Assembly: GCA_904066235.2 (NCBI GenBank)
Contig: CAJFCV020000001.1
Location: 8,556,001 to 8,620,000, forward strand
Length of the DNA stretch: 64,000 bases
Source: Bursaphelenchus xylophilus
Taxonomy: Eukaryota; Nematoda; Chromadorea; Rhabditida; Aphelenchoididae
Direction of reading: 5' to 3'
Part shown: piece by piece, positions 12,035 to 26,548 of the stretch
How the letters are laid out: every line of letters begins with the position of its first letter
Numbering within the stretch: position 1 is the first letter of the stretch
The notes under the pieces: generated by a model
The model's database searches: none
What the model was told of the DNA's origin: nothing
Seen by the model: the letters and a program-made list of their open reading frames with translations, nothing else
Made by a program: the position numbers and the translations under genes

Positions 12035-12913
12035 ATTTAACCTCTGAAAGAAAATTGTAAAATTAGCCAAGTATAGCGTCAAAAAAAACCTCAGGGGTGA
12101 AGGAAACGCAATAAAACTTCAGGGTTAGCAGCATTTCAGGCATGTCTTGGCCGCGCGGTAAAGAATTTCACTTCCACTACCGCGAACGCCCACTTCGCAA
12201 AAAAAAACGAAATGTCACAGAAAATGAACGAAATCCCACTATCGATTACGACTTAAAGAAAATTACGGGGCGCGTCTTATTGTTAGACGTTTCGCGATAC
12301 AGATTTCAAGTGAACAATAGAAATAATCAAAAAATAAGCAACATTCTTATTTGAAACACAACCTTCCAAACTAACAGTGAGATAATTCTTTAATGCCAAA
12401 CAACCTGCTTATATACGGAGTTCACGCAGAAATTTTTTAATAGTTTCTGCAATGCCGACCCTTGGACGTATACGGAAATTGCTTTGATTTTTAACAGAGA
12501 TTCTTCCCTTTGTCTTTATACCATGGATTATTGTCAAATACGTCTCAAGTTAAATATGTTTATTATACATCTTTTCGTTACAATCTATGTAAAATGCCAT
12601 TATTATTACAGTATTTTTGGAACCCGAGGGAAGTAAAGCTGCAGAAAAGTTGAAGTTTTAAAACACAAAAAAATGCCATTTGGAGGGAACTGAGGCTCGG
12701 AATGTGAAAAACAGAAAGAATTCGAATATAAAGCATACAAATTATTAGGATTGAAGGTCCTTATATTACTCCCAAGTAAGAAAATCAGGTATAGATGCAA
12801 GTATTCAAAATAAATGAACAAACAATGAAAAAGAATAATTGGAGGAAAAAGTGTAACAGATTTTGTAATAAAATTACTGTGTACATAAGTTACTGTGATT
12901 TCTTTTTTCGAGT
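12035..12913. other. intergenic, mec-8 3' to pabp-2 5'
   Basis: No coding sequence, repeat or RNA gene supported; AT-rich. Confidence 0.4.
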
Positions 12914-14023
12914 TCAGATATCGGCCTTAATTCCATTGGAAGTGTTATTGTTGGTCTCCCCCATCTTGGCCTTGGCGTATTCTATCCGGATCGAGTTCCC
13001 ATTCCCCAATTGGAAGCCCTGTAGGCCTTGCAAAGCGACCGCTGCATGATGGACGGACAGATATTCGACAAAGGCCACCGAAGAAGAGCTTCCTTTGTGA
13101 TGCATCCGGATTCGGGAGAAGCCGGGGTACTGTTTGAAGGCATTTCTGACTTCGTCTTCAGTTACACTTGTTCCCAAATTGGCGACAAATAATGTGGAAC
13201 AAGGCGGATTCATCGAATTTACAGTATTCGGAGCAGTTTGAGCAGCGGCGGCGAGTAAATTGAGTGGAATTTGTTGTTGTTGCTGCTGAATTTGAGCAAA
13301 AGCGGCAGCCAAAGCTTGTTGATTAAGATAGCTATGACCATTAGCCTGGCCATTGGGAAGCAAATGCAGGGATTGTTGATAGGGATTTACTTGAAGTCCA
13401 AACAAAGGTTGCTCATTCAAATAAGTCAGATGATCGACGAATCCCTGCAGGTCTGGGGTCTGATTGGTCAAAGTTTGAGCCAGATATTGGGTTGGCTGAC
13501 TTTGTCCTGGAAGGAGAGCTGAGAGAGTGGCCGGCGATATTATTGGAGGGGACTGTTGCTTTGGTTTCGGGACTTTCGTGTTCGATCTGGCTAACTCAAG
13601 ACGGATGGTTGAGGTGCAGTCAGGGTCAAACCGAACTCCCTGAAGCTTTCTGCATGCGTCATCGGCATCCTGACGTGTAGAGAAGGTCACGAATCCAACT
13701 GGAGCACTGATCTTTCCATTCTTATTGGTCACTTTTAGCAACGAATTCTCATATCCATTGTAAGCACGGAACAAGAGATACAACTCTCTGGGTTTGCAGT
13801 CCAATGGGAGACCCGATACAAACAGAGTACGCACCTGAAAGTACGCATTATGATAACAATGTAGTTTATAAGTTGTAATATCCAAAACAAGGATAACATT
13901 GGCTCTAAACTCCAATCAAAAGCTGAGTAAACTTACCTGAGACGGGGGTTCCAATGACGAGATGGTGGAGCAGTTGTCCAGGGATTCCATCGACACCGCA
14001 TTCACCATCTTGGAGTGCTCCAT
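12914..14023 (-). CDS. mec-8: two-RRM RNA-binding protein, MEC-8/RBPMS family
   Basis: Two exons: 14023-13937 and 13834-12914; 335 residues. RRM1 begins at residue 30 with [20 protein letters not shown], an almost exact match to the RBPMS/couch potato RRM, and continues through APVGFVTF and GVRFDP. A Gln/Ala-rich linker with QQQQQ follows. RRM2 (about 238-315) contains [19 protein letters not shown] and [10 protein letters not shown]. Two RRMs of this kind are the MEC-8 arrangement; MEC-8 regulates alternative splicing, including that of mec-2 and unc-52 in C. elegans. The long second exon shows no internal splice sites that improve the alignment. The upstream neighbour is divergent (rskn-2), with 1.8 kb between the starts. 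Confidence 0.93.
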
Positions 14024-15826
14024 GGTGGAAGAGAAGGGAAAAGTGATGGAAAGAGGAGGGGTGAACTGTTTGGTGGGTGAGAGGTGACGTCCCCAAGACG
14101 AAATGTGTGTGCAGTGCTATAAATGTGGGTGAGAAACATCGAAAAAGAGTAAAACGAACAATGCACATTATTCAGCCGCATCTTCATGAAGTCCCATACA
14201 CACATAAAAGAAGGTATATGAGGCTTGGAACAGCCTTTTACACCACTCTCATGAAGATGCAGATGACGCGAATACAAAGGTTATGCCTACAAGGGAAGCA
14301 ATGGTCACAAGAAAACGCAAAATGTCTACAGTAATCACATTCATAGGAGTAAAAACACCGATCCCCTTCATCTACTTGGGTATATAAAGGCCCGGAATGA
14401 ACAACCAAGTCGAGTAAAACTTGTTTTAGACCGAAAGAGGACAAGATCCTTGGTCGTGAGTCAGATCGTGAAGTCAGACCGGGATTGGTAGGTCTGAATC
14501 AAAAAGAAAACGGTAAATATTGGGTCGGAGAGCGCCTGGTACAATCAAAAATGCTGGACATTACGGTAGAGGTAAGTCAAAAATGTGACCATTAGGATCA
14601 AACGGGTTATAAAGAAACCGATCCCTCTTGACTCCCATCTACAATATAAGGGGAAGACCTATCGCCCCGTGACAAGAGTTTGGGAATGGACAGTTTCGAC
14701 AAAAAAGTGTACAATCGTCGACCTCGCGCACAAATCGAGGGCGACAGGTACTTATGGAGGAGGGAGGTAGAGCGAGGGGCAGATCCCATCCGCGTCTTTT
14801 GAGGTCGGGCGGAAAGAAACGTTCGCGATGACCACAATTCCGTCAGATGAGAGACCGAGAGACGCGCGCCCCCTCCTATCTTCTCCTTCCCTCACCTCCC
14901 ATTCAGATCCTGACCGTCATCTATGCGTCGCTATGGCTCTCATTAAAGGTGCTTTGATCTCTGACCCGACCACAAATTGTTGGGATCCCTCCTTTCCAAG
15001 ATTCTTTAACAAACAGGGATGATACGTAGGATTGATAGAAAACTGAGATAGCGGACCCAGTTACAGCCCCAATGGACCCCCCGAAATGTTATAATATCGG
15101 GGTTATTATACATTACCGGACGTGTGCCCGGCCTGTTTTCGAATACGGGATCCTTTGCCTTGAAATCGGACAGATTTTGAGGGACGTAAATAGCCAAAAA
15201 ATGTCTTGGGTGACCGGTTGCGGGGGGCAACCACCTCGAACAAGAGCCTCCTAATAGTCTTCCGAGTATTATATCCTATGAATTATCTATGCTCCTCTAA
15301 CGAACACACTTTCCAATAAATCCCAGTTTGTCACATGAACTCTACGGTAGTCATAGAGGCATCTGAAGACGGCCTTCCTACTTTCGGAAGCGGCCGAAAC
15401 ACCTGAACGCGGCCGAACCTAAGGAAAACCTCACCAACCAAGGGAAACCACTTAGCAACAAAAGCCAAACCATCGCCATGCCAAGGCAAACTGATATTGG
15501 CAAACAAAAAAGTGCAAAGCTCTCATCAAAATTATTATCAAAATATTGCACTCGACATCTGATGGAGTTGGGCAATTAAAATAATTAAACCAACCTGTTG
15601 CAGACGTCCTGGTGTCGTCTTCGCTCCTCGTTACGAACGGAAAGTCGGGATAGAGAATATTTTAGTTGATAATCGATAAATAAATAGTGACATTGTGACC
15701 AATGGCATTGAGCCATGAATAAGATAAAAAAAAGAGTTTCCGCGAAAATTAATTTGTTTAATGGACCAAAAAGAGTAATAACGACGCTGCCCGGAAAGTA
15801 GTAATAATAAATTGAGCGTTTCCATC
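14024..15826. other. divergent intergenic region mec-8 / rskn-2
   Basis: 1.8 kb containing both promoters. A TATATAAAGG box-like string sits at about 14389 and a small hairpin (CCCCGA ... TCGGGG) at about 15078-15103. No ORF or RNA gene could be supported. Confidence 0.4.
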
Positions 15827-18756
<2,930 letters not shown>

Positions 18757-18878
18757 TTACATCTATATTTCGTTAGGACTTTGATTGTATTTACATTTAG
18801 GACTTTTTGTCTTCCCAGTACTCTAACCTTATGTATAACTCATATTTTTATTTGTGATATGTCTCTGTAAAAAGGGTC

Positions 18879-19746
18879 TCATTCGATCAATTCCATTATT
18901 TCGTCTACAACCCGGCTCACTGGTAATCCAACCACATTATTGTAACATCCCTCGATCCCCTCCACAAAAATGGCCGCTTTCCCTTGGATACTGTAACTTC
19001 CGGCTCTTCCACTGAATTTAGAAACAGGTTAATAGTAGTAGAATCCTTCATCTTACACATGTTCTTTTGTCTCCAGATATTGTTTGATCAAACTGTCGGG
19101 CAGATCCTTGAACTTGACCTTAGTTTCCACCACGAATGTCCTGTCCCTGCTCGGTGTTTGCAAAGAAACCCCGGTCAAACATAGATGAGTACGTCCACTG
19201 AGTCTAGATATAGTTACTTTAGCATAGATATGATAGTATTAGAAATACAGAGAGATATCAAAACTTCTAACCACAAATCTACTTACTTCTTAAGGACATT
19301 GTAAGCGTCTTGGTCGTCGCGCGGTTTTCCCAGTATGAGACCATCTATCTCGATTACCGTATCACTTCCGATTACAATGTCGAACGGAGTCTAAAACCAC
19401 AAACATATTCCCTCCATTAAACATGATCATTTCTCGCCTAGTTTGTTCCAATTACCTGTTGTTGTGTCAGTTTTTCCTTCACATTTTTGGCTTTCTCGAA
19501 TGAACATTTCTCAACGAAATCCCTAGGCGTTAATTCTTCGTTGAAAACTTCATCGAAGCCAGATGGAAAAACAATTGGGTTGATCCCCTGAAATTTCATG
19601 ATAAGTTATATAAACCAATTAAATGATAAAAAGAGCAGCAAATGACTTGCAACTTGTTTCAGGAGCTCGAACCGCCTCGGTGACTCGCTAGCCAGCACAA
19701 CGTTAAGTGGCTTGGCGATGTCGGCCAAGAACCAGGTGGATTTCAT
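18879..19746 (-). CDS. dod-18: Maf-type nucleotide pyrophosphatase
   Basis: Five exons: 19746-19651, 19587-19456, 19390-19287, 19197-19057, 19011-18879; 201 residues, the normal size of a Maf/ASMTL-N domain. Signature motifs in order: [34 protein letters not shown], the catalytic [52 protein letters not shown] and [10 protein letters not shown]. Maf enzymes hydrolyse non-canonical or dTTP/UTP-type nucleotides to NMP plus PPi; the exact substrate is not visible. The first intron most likely uses a GC donor (GCAAGT), keeping KQV|GINP. The start codon region overlaps, on the other strand, the first coding exon of the ABHD18-like gene by 29 bp. The stop lies 122 bp from the rskn-2 stop (convergent). 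The symbol comes from the recalled C. elegans neighbour C54G4.6. Confidence 0.88.
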
Positions 19747-20966
19747 CGTCAGGCGGGTCCTCCTCTTCTCAAAACTGTTCACCGATTCTTGGGGGAAACC
19801 TAGAACTCTAGAATTGTAAGTTTATAACATAAACTATGTTACTCTCTTATCTCGTAGATTAAAACAAAGTATCGATAATTACATTGGGAAAGGTAAAGCC
19901 AGCTATTTCTTTGAATCACGACCACCACCGTTGATCATAACCAAGGTAAGAATTCCCAAAGAGGAAACGTTTCTTGCAGGAATGGCAAACGGATCAAGTC
20001 GAATGTCTAGATGGGCATTTCTTATCTCCGCTAGCTCAATATTACCCGGAAATGTACCCCACCGAAAATGTAAAGACATGTCATTGGAGAGGACACTTTG
20101 TGAAGAAATGGAAGGACAGAAAAGGACTTGTCATCATACTAGCACCAACTGGAGACCATACATTTACCCTGAGGGAACGATCGTTTGTTTCTAATCTTTT
20201 AAAAGAAGGCATAAGCTCGATCCTGGTAGAAAATCCATTTTATGGCAGAAGGAAACCACCAGGTATGGCACTCATAGAAGGAAACTTTGTTCCAGAACAA
20301 TTCCGATCGGCTCTTCGGAATGTAACAGATCTCTTTGTGATGGGCGCCTCTCTGATCGTGGAATGTAATTATCTCTTGAAATGGGCGATCAGTCAAGGCC
20401 ATGGACCTTTGGGGCTTGCTGGAGTTTCCTTGGGAGGCTACATGGCTGGCCTTGCTGCTACAAATTCAGAAATACCAGTGGCCGTTGTCCCTTGTCTATC
20501 TTCCACCAGTGCTGCTCCTGTTTATACCCGGGGAGCTTTAGCCGAAGCTATCAATTGGGAAGGATTGGCCAAGGAACTTCAGAACCCAACCTTTATAGAT
20601 GCTATTGGGAAGATCCAGGGGCAGGATTGGCTGTACAAACTTGAACATCCATCAATCTCATACCCAGAATTCGACCGGTCTAAGATTTTTATGTGGATTC
20701 TGATGGAACAATTCACGAATCTAAACCAATACCCGGTTCCGCCGAGGGGCGATCTTGCCACATTTGTGATTGCCGAAGACGATGCCTATATCGAGCAGGA
20801 AGGAGCTCCGGATATTCGAGATATATGGCCCCAGAGTAAAGTCGTCAGTCTCCCACATGTCGGCCACGTCCTTGGATTCCTCAGAAATCAGTCCGTCTTT
20901 CGACAAACCCTCATCCAAATGCTACACAAGGCGGGTCAAGCGCAGCCTCAGGTCATGTCAAACTAA
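19718..20966 (+). CDS. alpha/beta hydrolase, ABHD18 (C4orf29) family
   Basis: Three exons: 19718-19815, 19858-19945, 19980-20966; 390 residues. Exon 1 was placed because [20 protein letters not shown] ... FTDSWGKP aligns with the human ABHD18 N-terminus (RRLLLTKLFIRGWGRP), and its GTAAGT donor joins a 42-nt intron in phase. Exon 3 carries ECLDGHFLSPLAQYYPE, LAPTGDHTF, LVENPFYGRRKP, VTDLFVMGASLIVE, the nucleophile elbow GLAGVSLGGYMAGLA (Ser about 212), PCLSSTSA, INWEGL, VIAEDDAYI (candidate acid) and HVGHVLGF (candidate His). The family is a predicted serine hydrolase, reported in mammals to act on cardiolipin; I cannot confirm that here. The second intron is only 34 nt. Exon 1 overlaps the dod-18-like coding start antisense. 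Confidence 0.87.
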
Positions 20967-20990
20967 TTAGTGCCTTATTCAATGACTCGA

Positions 20991-20996
20991 AATAAA
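20991..20996 (+). promoter_or_regulatory. polyadenylation signal of ABHD18-like gene
   Basis: AATAAA 24 bases after the stop codon. Confidence 0.6.
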
Positions 20997-21160
20997 CTGA
21001 TATTATCCATGACATCAAAATCAATTATCTTATAGGTATTTAATAAACCAATAATGACTACAGCGAAAAACAGTTATCACCTTTGGTTTATTCGCTCTAA
21101 AAAATCGCCTATAAACGTCCTCCAGTAACGATGGATGCGGGTCCGTCTCTTCTTCACAAT

Positions 21161-22415
21161 CTACTGTTTCTGAGTTGGTGGTTCGCGTCCCTTGGTCGTT
21201 CTCCAGGCAAATTTCTGACTCTTAATGAAGGTCCAGGCTTGACGTTTTCCATACAACAATACGACAGCAACAATGGGGAACAACGCCAGGATCTTAAATA
21301 GAAAATCATATTATATAATACTTGATCAAGACAGAAAACTGCAATATACTTACCTTTAGACCATATAGTTTCCTAGTGTCGTGATAAGGCTCGGCAGCCC
21401 AGTGCATGAAAGTAGCGATATCCTTGGCCTGCTGACTCTGAGTGGCGACCGTTCCATCCTTATATTCGATACCTTCATCGTACAACTGCTGTGGCATAGA
21501 GATGACACCACCAGGGAAGTAGGGGTTGTACGCCTTTCCCTCGTCAACCTTAATTCCCTCAGGAGCGTCGAAGTAACTGGTCAACAGCGCAAATATGTAA
21601 TCATCTCCACCATGGCGGGCCAGAGCCATCAAAGTCAAATCCGGAGGAGCGGCTCCGTTGTTGGCTGCAGCAGCGGCCTTCTTATTGGGGTAAGGATTTG
21701 GCAGACCGTCAGTCAGGATACCTGGACGTTGGATGGCGGCTCCATTTCCATCAATGTCATTGATCAAAGCTTCGGCGGCCTCAGCCTTGGCTTCTTCTTC
21801 GGTCATAAATGTATCGACAAAGTGGCGGTACCGAAGGAATTTCATCGAGTGGCAGGCAGCACATACTTGTTTGTACACTTCGTAACCTCGCCGAACCCTT
21901 CAACAGCAAAATTTAGGTGACATTAAACATGAAGAAGAAATGAAAGCCCTCAAAAACTCGATTTTTGATCACCAAAACATAGTATGCAGCGTGCTATAAA
22001 AACCGTTTTTTTTTGACCGCGACTTGTGACAATTAATCTAGAACTCCAAACAAAATAAATAAAACGACTTACGAGTTATAATCGAAGGACGAAAAGAAAC
22101 CTGAGTGAGGCCATGGGAGTTGATAGGGATGGACAACCTGATCACTAGCTCGAGCAACTGAATTCTCCAAAGCATAGACCAAACCAGAAGCCGCACATAC
22201 ACCCGCACCCAACGCTAAGTTTTTCTGAAAATTTATAAATTATATTAACAATCGTGAAAAAGAGAGACAAGATAATACAACGGATATAGAACTATCCTAC
22301 AACTTATATCCTAGCATAAAGGTATGAAACAATAAATTACTTCCAAAACAACAAACGCCTGATAAAGAAAACCATTTTCGAGACTTACCACACTGAGACG
22401 AGCTGCGGCGCTCAT
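21161..22415 (-). CDS. cyc-1: cytochrome c1, complex III
   Basis: Four exons: 22415-22389, 22224-22073, 21897-21354, 21292-21161; 284 residues (C. elegans CYC-1 is about 285). A presequence-like N-terminus is followed by LPWPHSGFFSSFDYNSVRRG, the heme c site VCAACHSMKFLRYR, MTEEEAKAEAAE, PPDLTLMALARHGG, the axial-Met region FPGGVISMPQQLYDEG and the membrane anchor ILALFPIVAVVLLYGKRQAW near the C-terminus. This is the heme subunit of the mitochondrial bc1 complex, passing electrons from the Rieske protein to cytochrome c. The short first exon (9 codons) follows TTTTAG|GCCGAAATG, a likely trans-splice acceptor. Confidence 0.96.
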
Positions 22416-23727
22416 TTCGGCCTAAAATTAAATGAAGTAAGTATAATTAACAAAAAAGATCGTGATCGTGTGAGGTGAACCAAATCTACAACTGTGCTTA
22501 GGCGATATTACACACCTTTTGAGCATGAACAAGACGAAAACCGAGAAAAAATAGACAAAAAATCTCTCAAACCTATCTAGACCACGAAATTCCCTGATTT
22601 GAAACACAATGCCAAGCCTTTAAAAATTGAGGCACATTGAAATTTTCAAAAAGTGATAGAAGATATCTAATATAGATTAGTAGAAAGAGGAGAATTGACG
22701 AATTCAATGGGAAAATTTTGATACATTATAGTAGATGATACAGAAGAGAATTAAGAAAAGTATATAAAAAGGAATATGGATTTCGGCATGATCTGAACAT
22801 AAAAGATGGATTATTTGGGGGCCGACACTTACAGTTTACACCTTTCTTCTACTTTTCATGGTATTAGCAATGTTTTCCAAAATTTTATTTAAATCATCTT
22901 GTTCTGCGTTCCTTGCTGTCCACATTCCATTCCGTCAAGTGTTTTTTTTAAATTACAGAGATCTTGTTGGCCGTCGAATTTAATCAATGATCTTGCGAAC
23001 CTCCTGAAAAAGATTTCCATGAGTATTGTGAATTTTATTTACCCAGATCATACTATAACATCTGATCCCTAAATTTAGCTTCGATTTTCCCGGACCTGAT
23101 TAAAGTGGTTGTTTACATTGATCTGAGACGTGAACTCTCTCTAATACGATGGGAAGCCAGTGTATACAAACGTAAGTCGACGATATTCTCCGTTAATCCG
23201 CCTTCGACCAATCAGCGTCGAGGTTGCGGGAAAGGGGGCGGAGTCTGAGTTCACGCTCGATTCGGTCGATTATGCCCGGGATGGTAGAAGAAGGCGCAAC
23301 CTCTTTATGTTGTCGCTCTAATTTCTCATCATCTTGGCTTAATTGCAACCTTAATCGAGGCCTAAGAGGCAATCATAATATTGCCCACCTGAAGATTTAA
23401 ATCGGTCTTTAATTTTGGGGGTTACTATAATAGTTGGGGTTAATGAGGAAGGGTATTAATGGAGCCAATAATTTGGTTTATATTAGACATTGAATTTGCT
23501 TGCAATAGGTTATAAACTTGGGCGTTTTTATTTTATATTGTATATACATGGGAAATGTGTTCGTGAAGTATACTGTAACTCATATTGAGAACAAAAAATT
23601 CGGTTTTGCAATAACTGTCGGAAGTCTTTAGACCCAAAATTTTTGGATTACTGTATTTTATTTTAATTTGTTTAGTGCTGATTAAGCTTGTTGTTGTTAC
23701 CTAATTTATGTTTCAGATCCCTTCAGA
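22416..23727. other. divergent intergenic region cyc-1 / homeobox gene
   Basis: 1.3 kb holding both promoters; no coding exon, tRNA or clear repeat seen. TTTCAG at about 23711-23716 is a likely acceptor just upstream of the homeobox start. Confidence 0.4.
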
Positions 23728-24946
23728 ATGAGTTTCTTGATAGCAAATCTGTTGGCCAAGAAGCCGCGAGATCCCTTGCCTCCCCCTTCCCCATCAGCGT
23801 CCTTCCCGTTCTCTCCGATCAGTTCCCCATACCCTTTGGATCTTCTCCCCCAGTCCCCCCTTACCCTCTCCTCGCCGTTCCCTTCCACCAGTTTCCTTGG
23901 AATGCCTTTGGGTAAGTTCCTCGATCATAATTGCTGTTTTTATTACCGTTGACCTGTCATGAATTGAGTGTAATGTGGAGATACCTGCGATCCCTTATCT
24001 CTCCTTGCTCTGCCTCCCTTGATCACTTTATCTCCATCCAATGGAGCGTTAACTAATTATGGGGGATAGTGCATAAGGCGCTGTTAATCGCCTTTTCGCT
24101 CCTTCCAAATTCCAAAACTTTTATTTTGCGACGTTTTAATTCATCGACGTCTTAATAGACTTAGAATAACACGATGGAGATGGTATTTGGAAGGGAGGGG
24201 AGATTACCGAGGATTTGGGAGCAAAGGGATACTGTACATCACTCAAGGAATAAAAGTTCAGAGGAAAGGTACACGTATTCTTTTTGCAAAATTTTGCCCT
24301 TCGAAATTCATGATTTGCCGCCTTTTCCCTCACAAAAACCGCCAAAGCAGCCAGATTACACAACAATTGCATAAGATGACATAAATAAACACGCCTGATT
24401 AAAAGTAAAAGTATTTGTTTAGTCAACATGTTCGGTCCATTGTCGTATCTTCCGGTCTTCAATGGCGAAGTCGGCATGTTACATCAACTCTCTCATTGTC
24501 GCCGAAAACGGCGACATCGGACCATCTTCACCGACGAACAATTAAGTGTTTTGGAACAAAACTTTGCCCTAAATCAATACCCAGATATGGGAATGAGGGA
24601 GAAATTGGCAGTGCAGTGTGAACTGAAGGAAGAGAGAGTCGAGGTGCGGGAAGGAAACTTAGGATGTAGTAAAAGAACATTAGTTTCATCAAGGGTTTTT
24701 ATTATTTGGTCATGGATAATATAACTTTATTTCCTTCAGATTTGGTTCAAAAATCGTCGAGCTAAGGAGAGAAAGAAAGGGAAAGAAGGGTCGACCTCTG
24801 CTTCTGGGCATTCTCCCCATTCAGAGGAGAGCAATCACCTTATCCATGAAGATTCAGACTTTGAAGATTACGAATCGAAGCCAATGAAGAGAGGTCTCGA
24901 GGAAAAGGACGAGGAGATCCAGCGGAAACGAGTCAAAACCAAGTAG
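23728..24946 (+). CDS. ceh-45: goosecoid-class K50 homeodomain transcription factor
   Basis: Three exons: 23728-23911, 24423-24643, 24740-24946; 203 residues. The first residues, [17 protein letters not shown], match the GEH/eh1 repressor motif found at the N-terminus of Goosecoid proteins (recruits Groucho), followed by a Pro/Ser-rich linker. The homeodomain starts [20 protein letters not shown], continues [11 protein letters not shown] and ELKEERVE, and ends [15 protein letters not shown] after the intron. Lys at homeodomain position 50 (WFKNRRAK) is the paired-like K50 class shared by Gsc and Otx; the KRRHRTIFT start favours Gsc. The intron inside helix 3 (E|IW) is common in this class. 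The C-tail is acidic then basic ([11 protein letters not shown]). The symbol ceh-45 (worm goosecoid) is an orthology inference. Confidence 0.85.
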
Positions 24947-25509
24947 ATTCACATCGATCGTTGCTTTCACGGGTTCGCAATGACATACTACTTCAAAAAA
25001 TGGGATCTGAGCTTGTTTTAGTGCAAATGTACAGAAATCAGTTGTTTCGGTTGTTTTTTCGTATTTTAGGAGTAAATAAAATTGTGTTTGGAGAGATCCA
25101 GGGACGAAGCAAGAAAGAATTCATTTCAATCGACCTTATACATGCGAACAAAAGATGATTTTTGCCTAATATTGTCCAAATGGATGTTCACTCGGGCCAA
25201 AACACTCTCGAAGAAGGCTTTTATAAGGGACCGGGGACCCTCGAAACTTTACTCTTTAGCCAGGTGTTCTGGTTTTTGTTTATTTAAGTGCCTTCAATGG
25301 GATTATGAGAGGTTGGGAGGTGATTCTCTCGACAAACAGGAGCGACACCTTTTGTTATAACAGATTAACAGGTCACAAGTCGCGGAAAAAGATGCTCTAT
25401 TAGGCGTTAAGATGACTAAACATAGGCTGCAGAAACGAGGGATTACGGTAGGATCGGGGTCAAAAATTTGGGACACTGAAAAGTACAGTACACTCATAAG
25501 ACTGACCAA

Positions 25510-25582
25510 GTTCTATAAGTTACAGTATACCTGAATGAAAGTTTCTCTACTTTATCGATTTATAAGTTACAGTATACCGACT
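25510..25582. repeat. short direct repeat, TATAAGTTACAGTATACC
   Basis: The 18-mer occurs at about 25514 and again at about 25561, within a stretch (25480-25640) with several ACAGTA strings. Confidence 0.6.
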
Positions 25583-26028
25583 TACAGTAACGTTTTTTTG
25601 AATGCCAAAAGGTACAGTATGCTTACAACCCAAAAAATATTTAGAAATAAACAGTATTCATGCATACAGTAATACGTTTTAATTTCCTTTAAAAAATACC
25701 GTAACCCGGATAATCCTTAGATATTCTCAAAAAGATAGGGAAACACGCGATGGCCGATTGGATTACATAACACTGGCACTGGTAACCGGATCCATTCATG
25801 GCCACCTTTCCCAGGCTCTTGACAGTTTAGTTAAAAGTCATTTGCTGAGCGAAAACAGGAGGATTAGGGAGATCCGGAGATACGACAATCAGAAAAAAAA
25901 CATGGGCATCGGGGATATAATGGCTGAGAATGCGATAAACGATCTTGCGCAACGTTACACTTGCTAATATTTTCGTCAGATTAGACATTTTTTGTAATGT
26001 TATTGTGGTATTCTTGGTATATAATGGA

Positions 26029-26125
26029 TTATTCTCGTCGTGCCATGAAATCGCCCATCATTTGGCGCGCGACAGCATCAATGTTTCGACGTTTTGAGCA
26101 AAGTCCGAATTATTTCCCCGACAGT
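26029..26125. repeat. degenerate copy of CAGTCKGTCGGGAAAATAA MITE
   Basis: Shares TCGCCCATCA, GCGCGACAG and the terminal GTCCGAATTATTTCCCCGAC with the better copies; the left end is eroded. Confidence 0.45.
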
Positions 26126-26395
26126 CCCCGGCTCAGGATCTTCCAGAAGTTTTTTGTCCCATTTATCATCAGAAGCGGTATTAGTCACGCCATTTTGTTG
26201 CAAATCACCTCTCAAAAACCCTCCCAAGGGCATTCAAGTGCACTTTCGCGAATAAATACATCCCCAGCGACGTGTCTTGGCCATTTACAACTTGTACAGT
26301 ATCTTCGTTTACTACATTCTCGAGTGCAGACGTTTAATTTTATATTTTTTCAAGGCGTTTTTGTTTGCTTTGGTGCAGAAAAAGTCCTCGTTTTA

Positions 26396-26548
26396 CAGTC
26401 TGTCGGGAAAATAACGGCGGATCGTCGCAGCAAAATGTCTTGCCTCGCCGCTATCGCGCACCAAATCCCAAGCCGCGGGATGCAGTCGCAAAGCGATGAT
26501 GGGCGATTTCGAGGCGCGACGATCCGCCGTTATTTTCCCGACAGACTG
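26396..26548. mobile_element. MITE with 33-bp perfect terminal inverted repeats
   Basis: 153 bp. The left end CAGTCTGTCGGGAAAATAAC and following bases to 26428 are the exact reverse complement of the right end. The interior contains the family motif GATGGGCGAT. No coding capacity. Three further, more diverged copies lie in this window. Target-site duplication is unclear. Confidence 0.85.

Noticed and set aside
14385..14400. TATATAAAGG resembling a TATA box
   Set aside because: No gene or RNA could be attached to it; AT-rich strings are common here.
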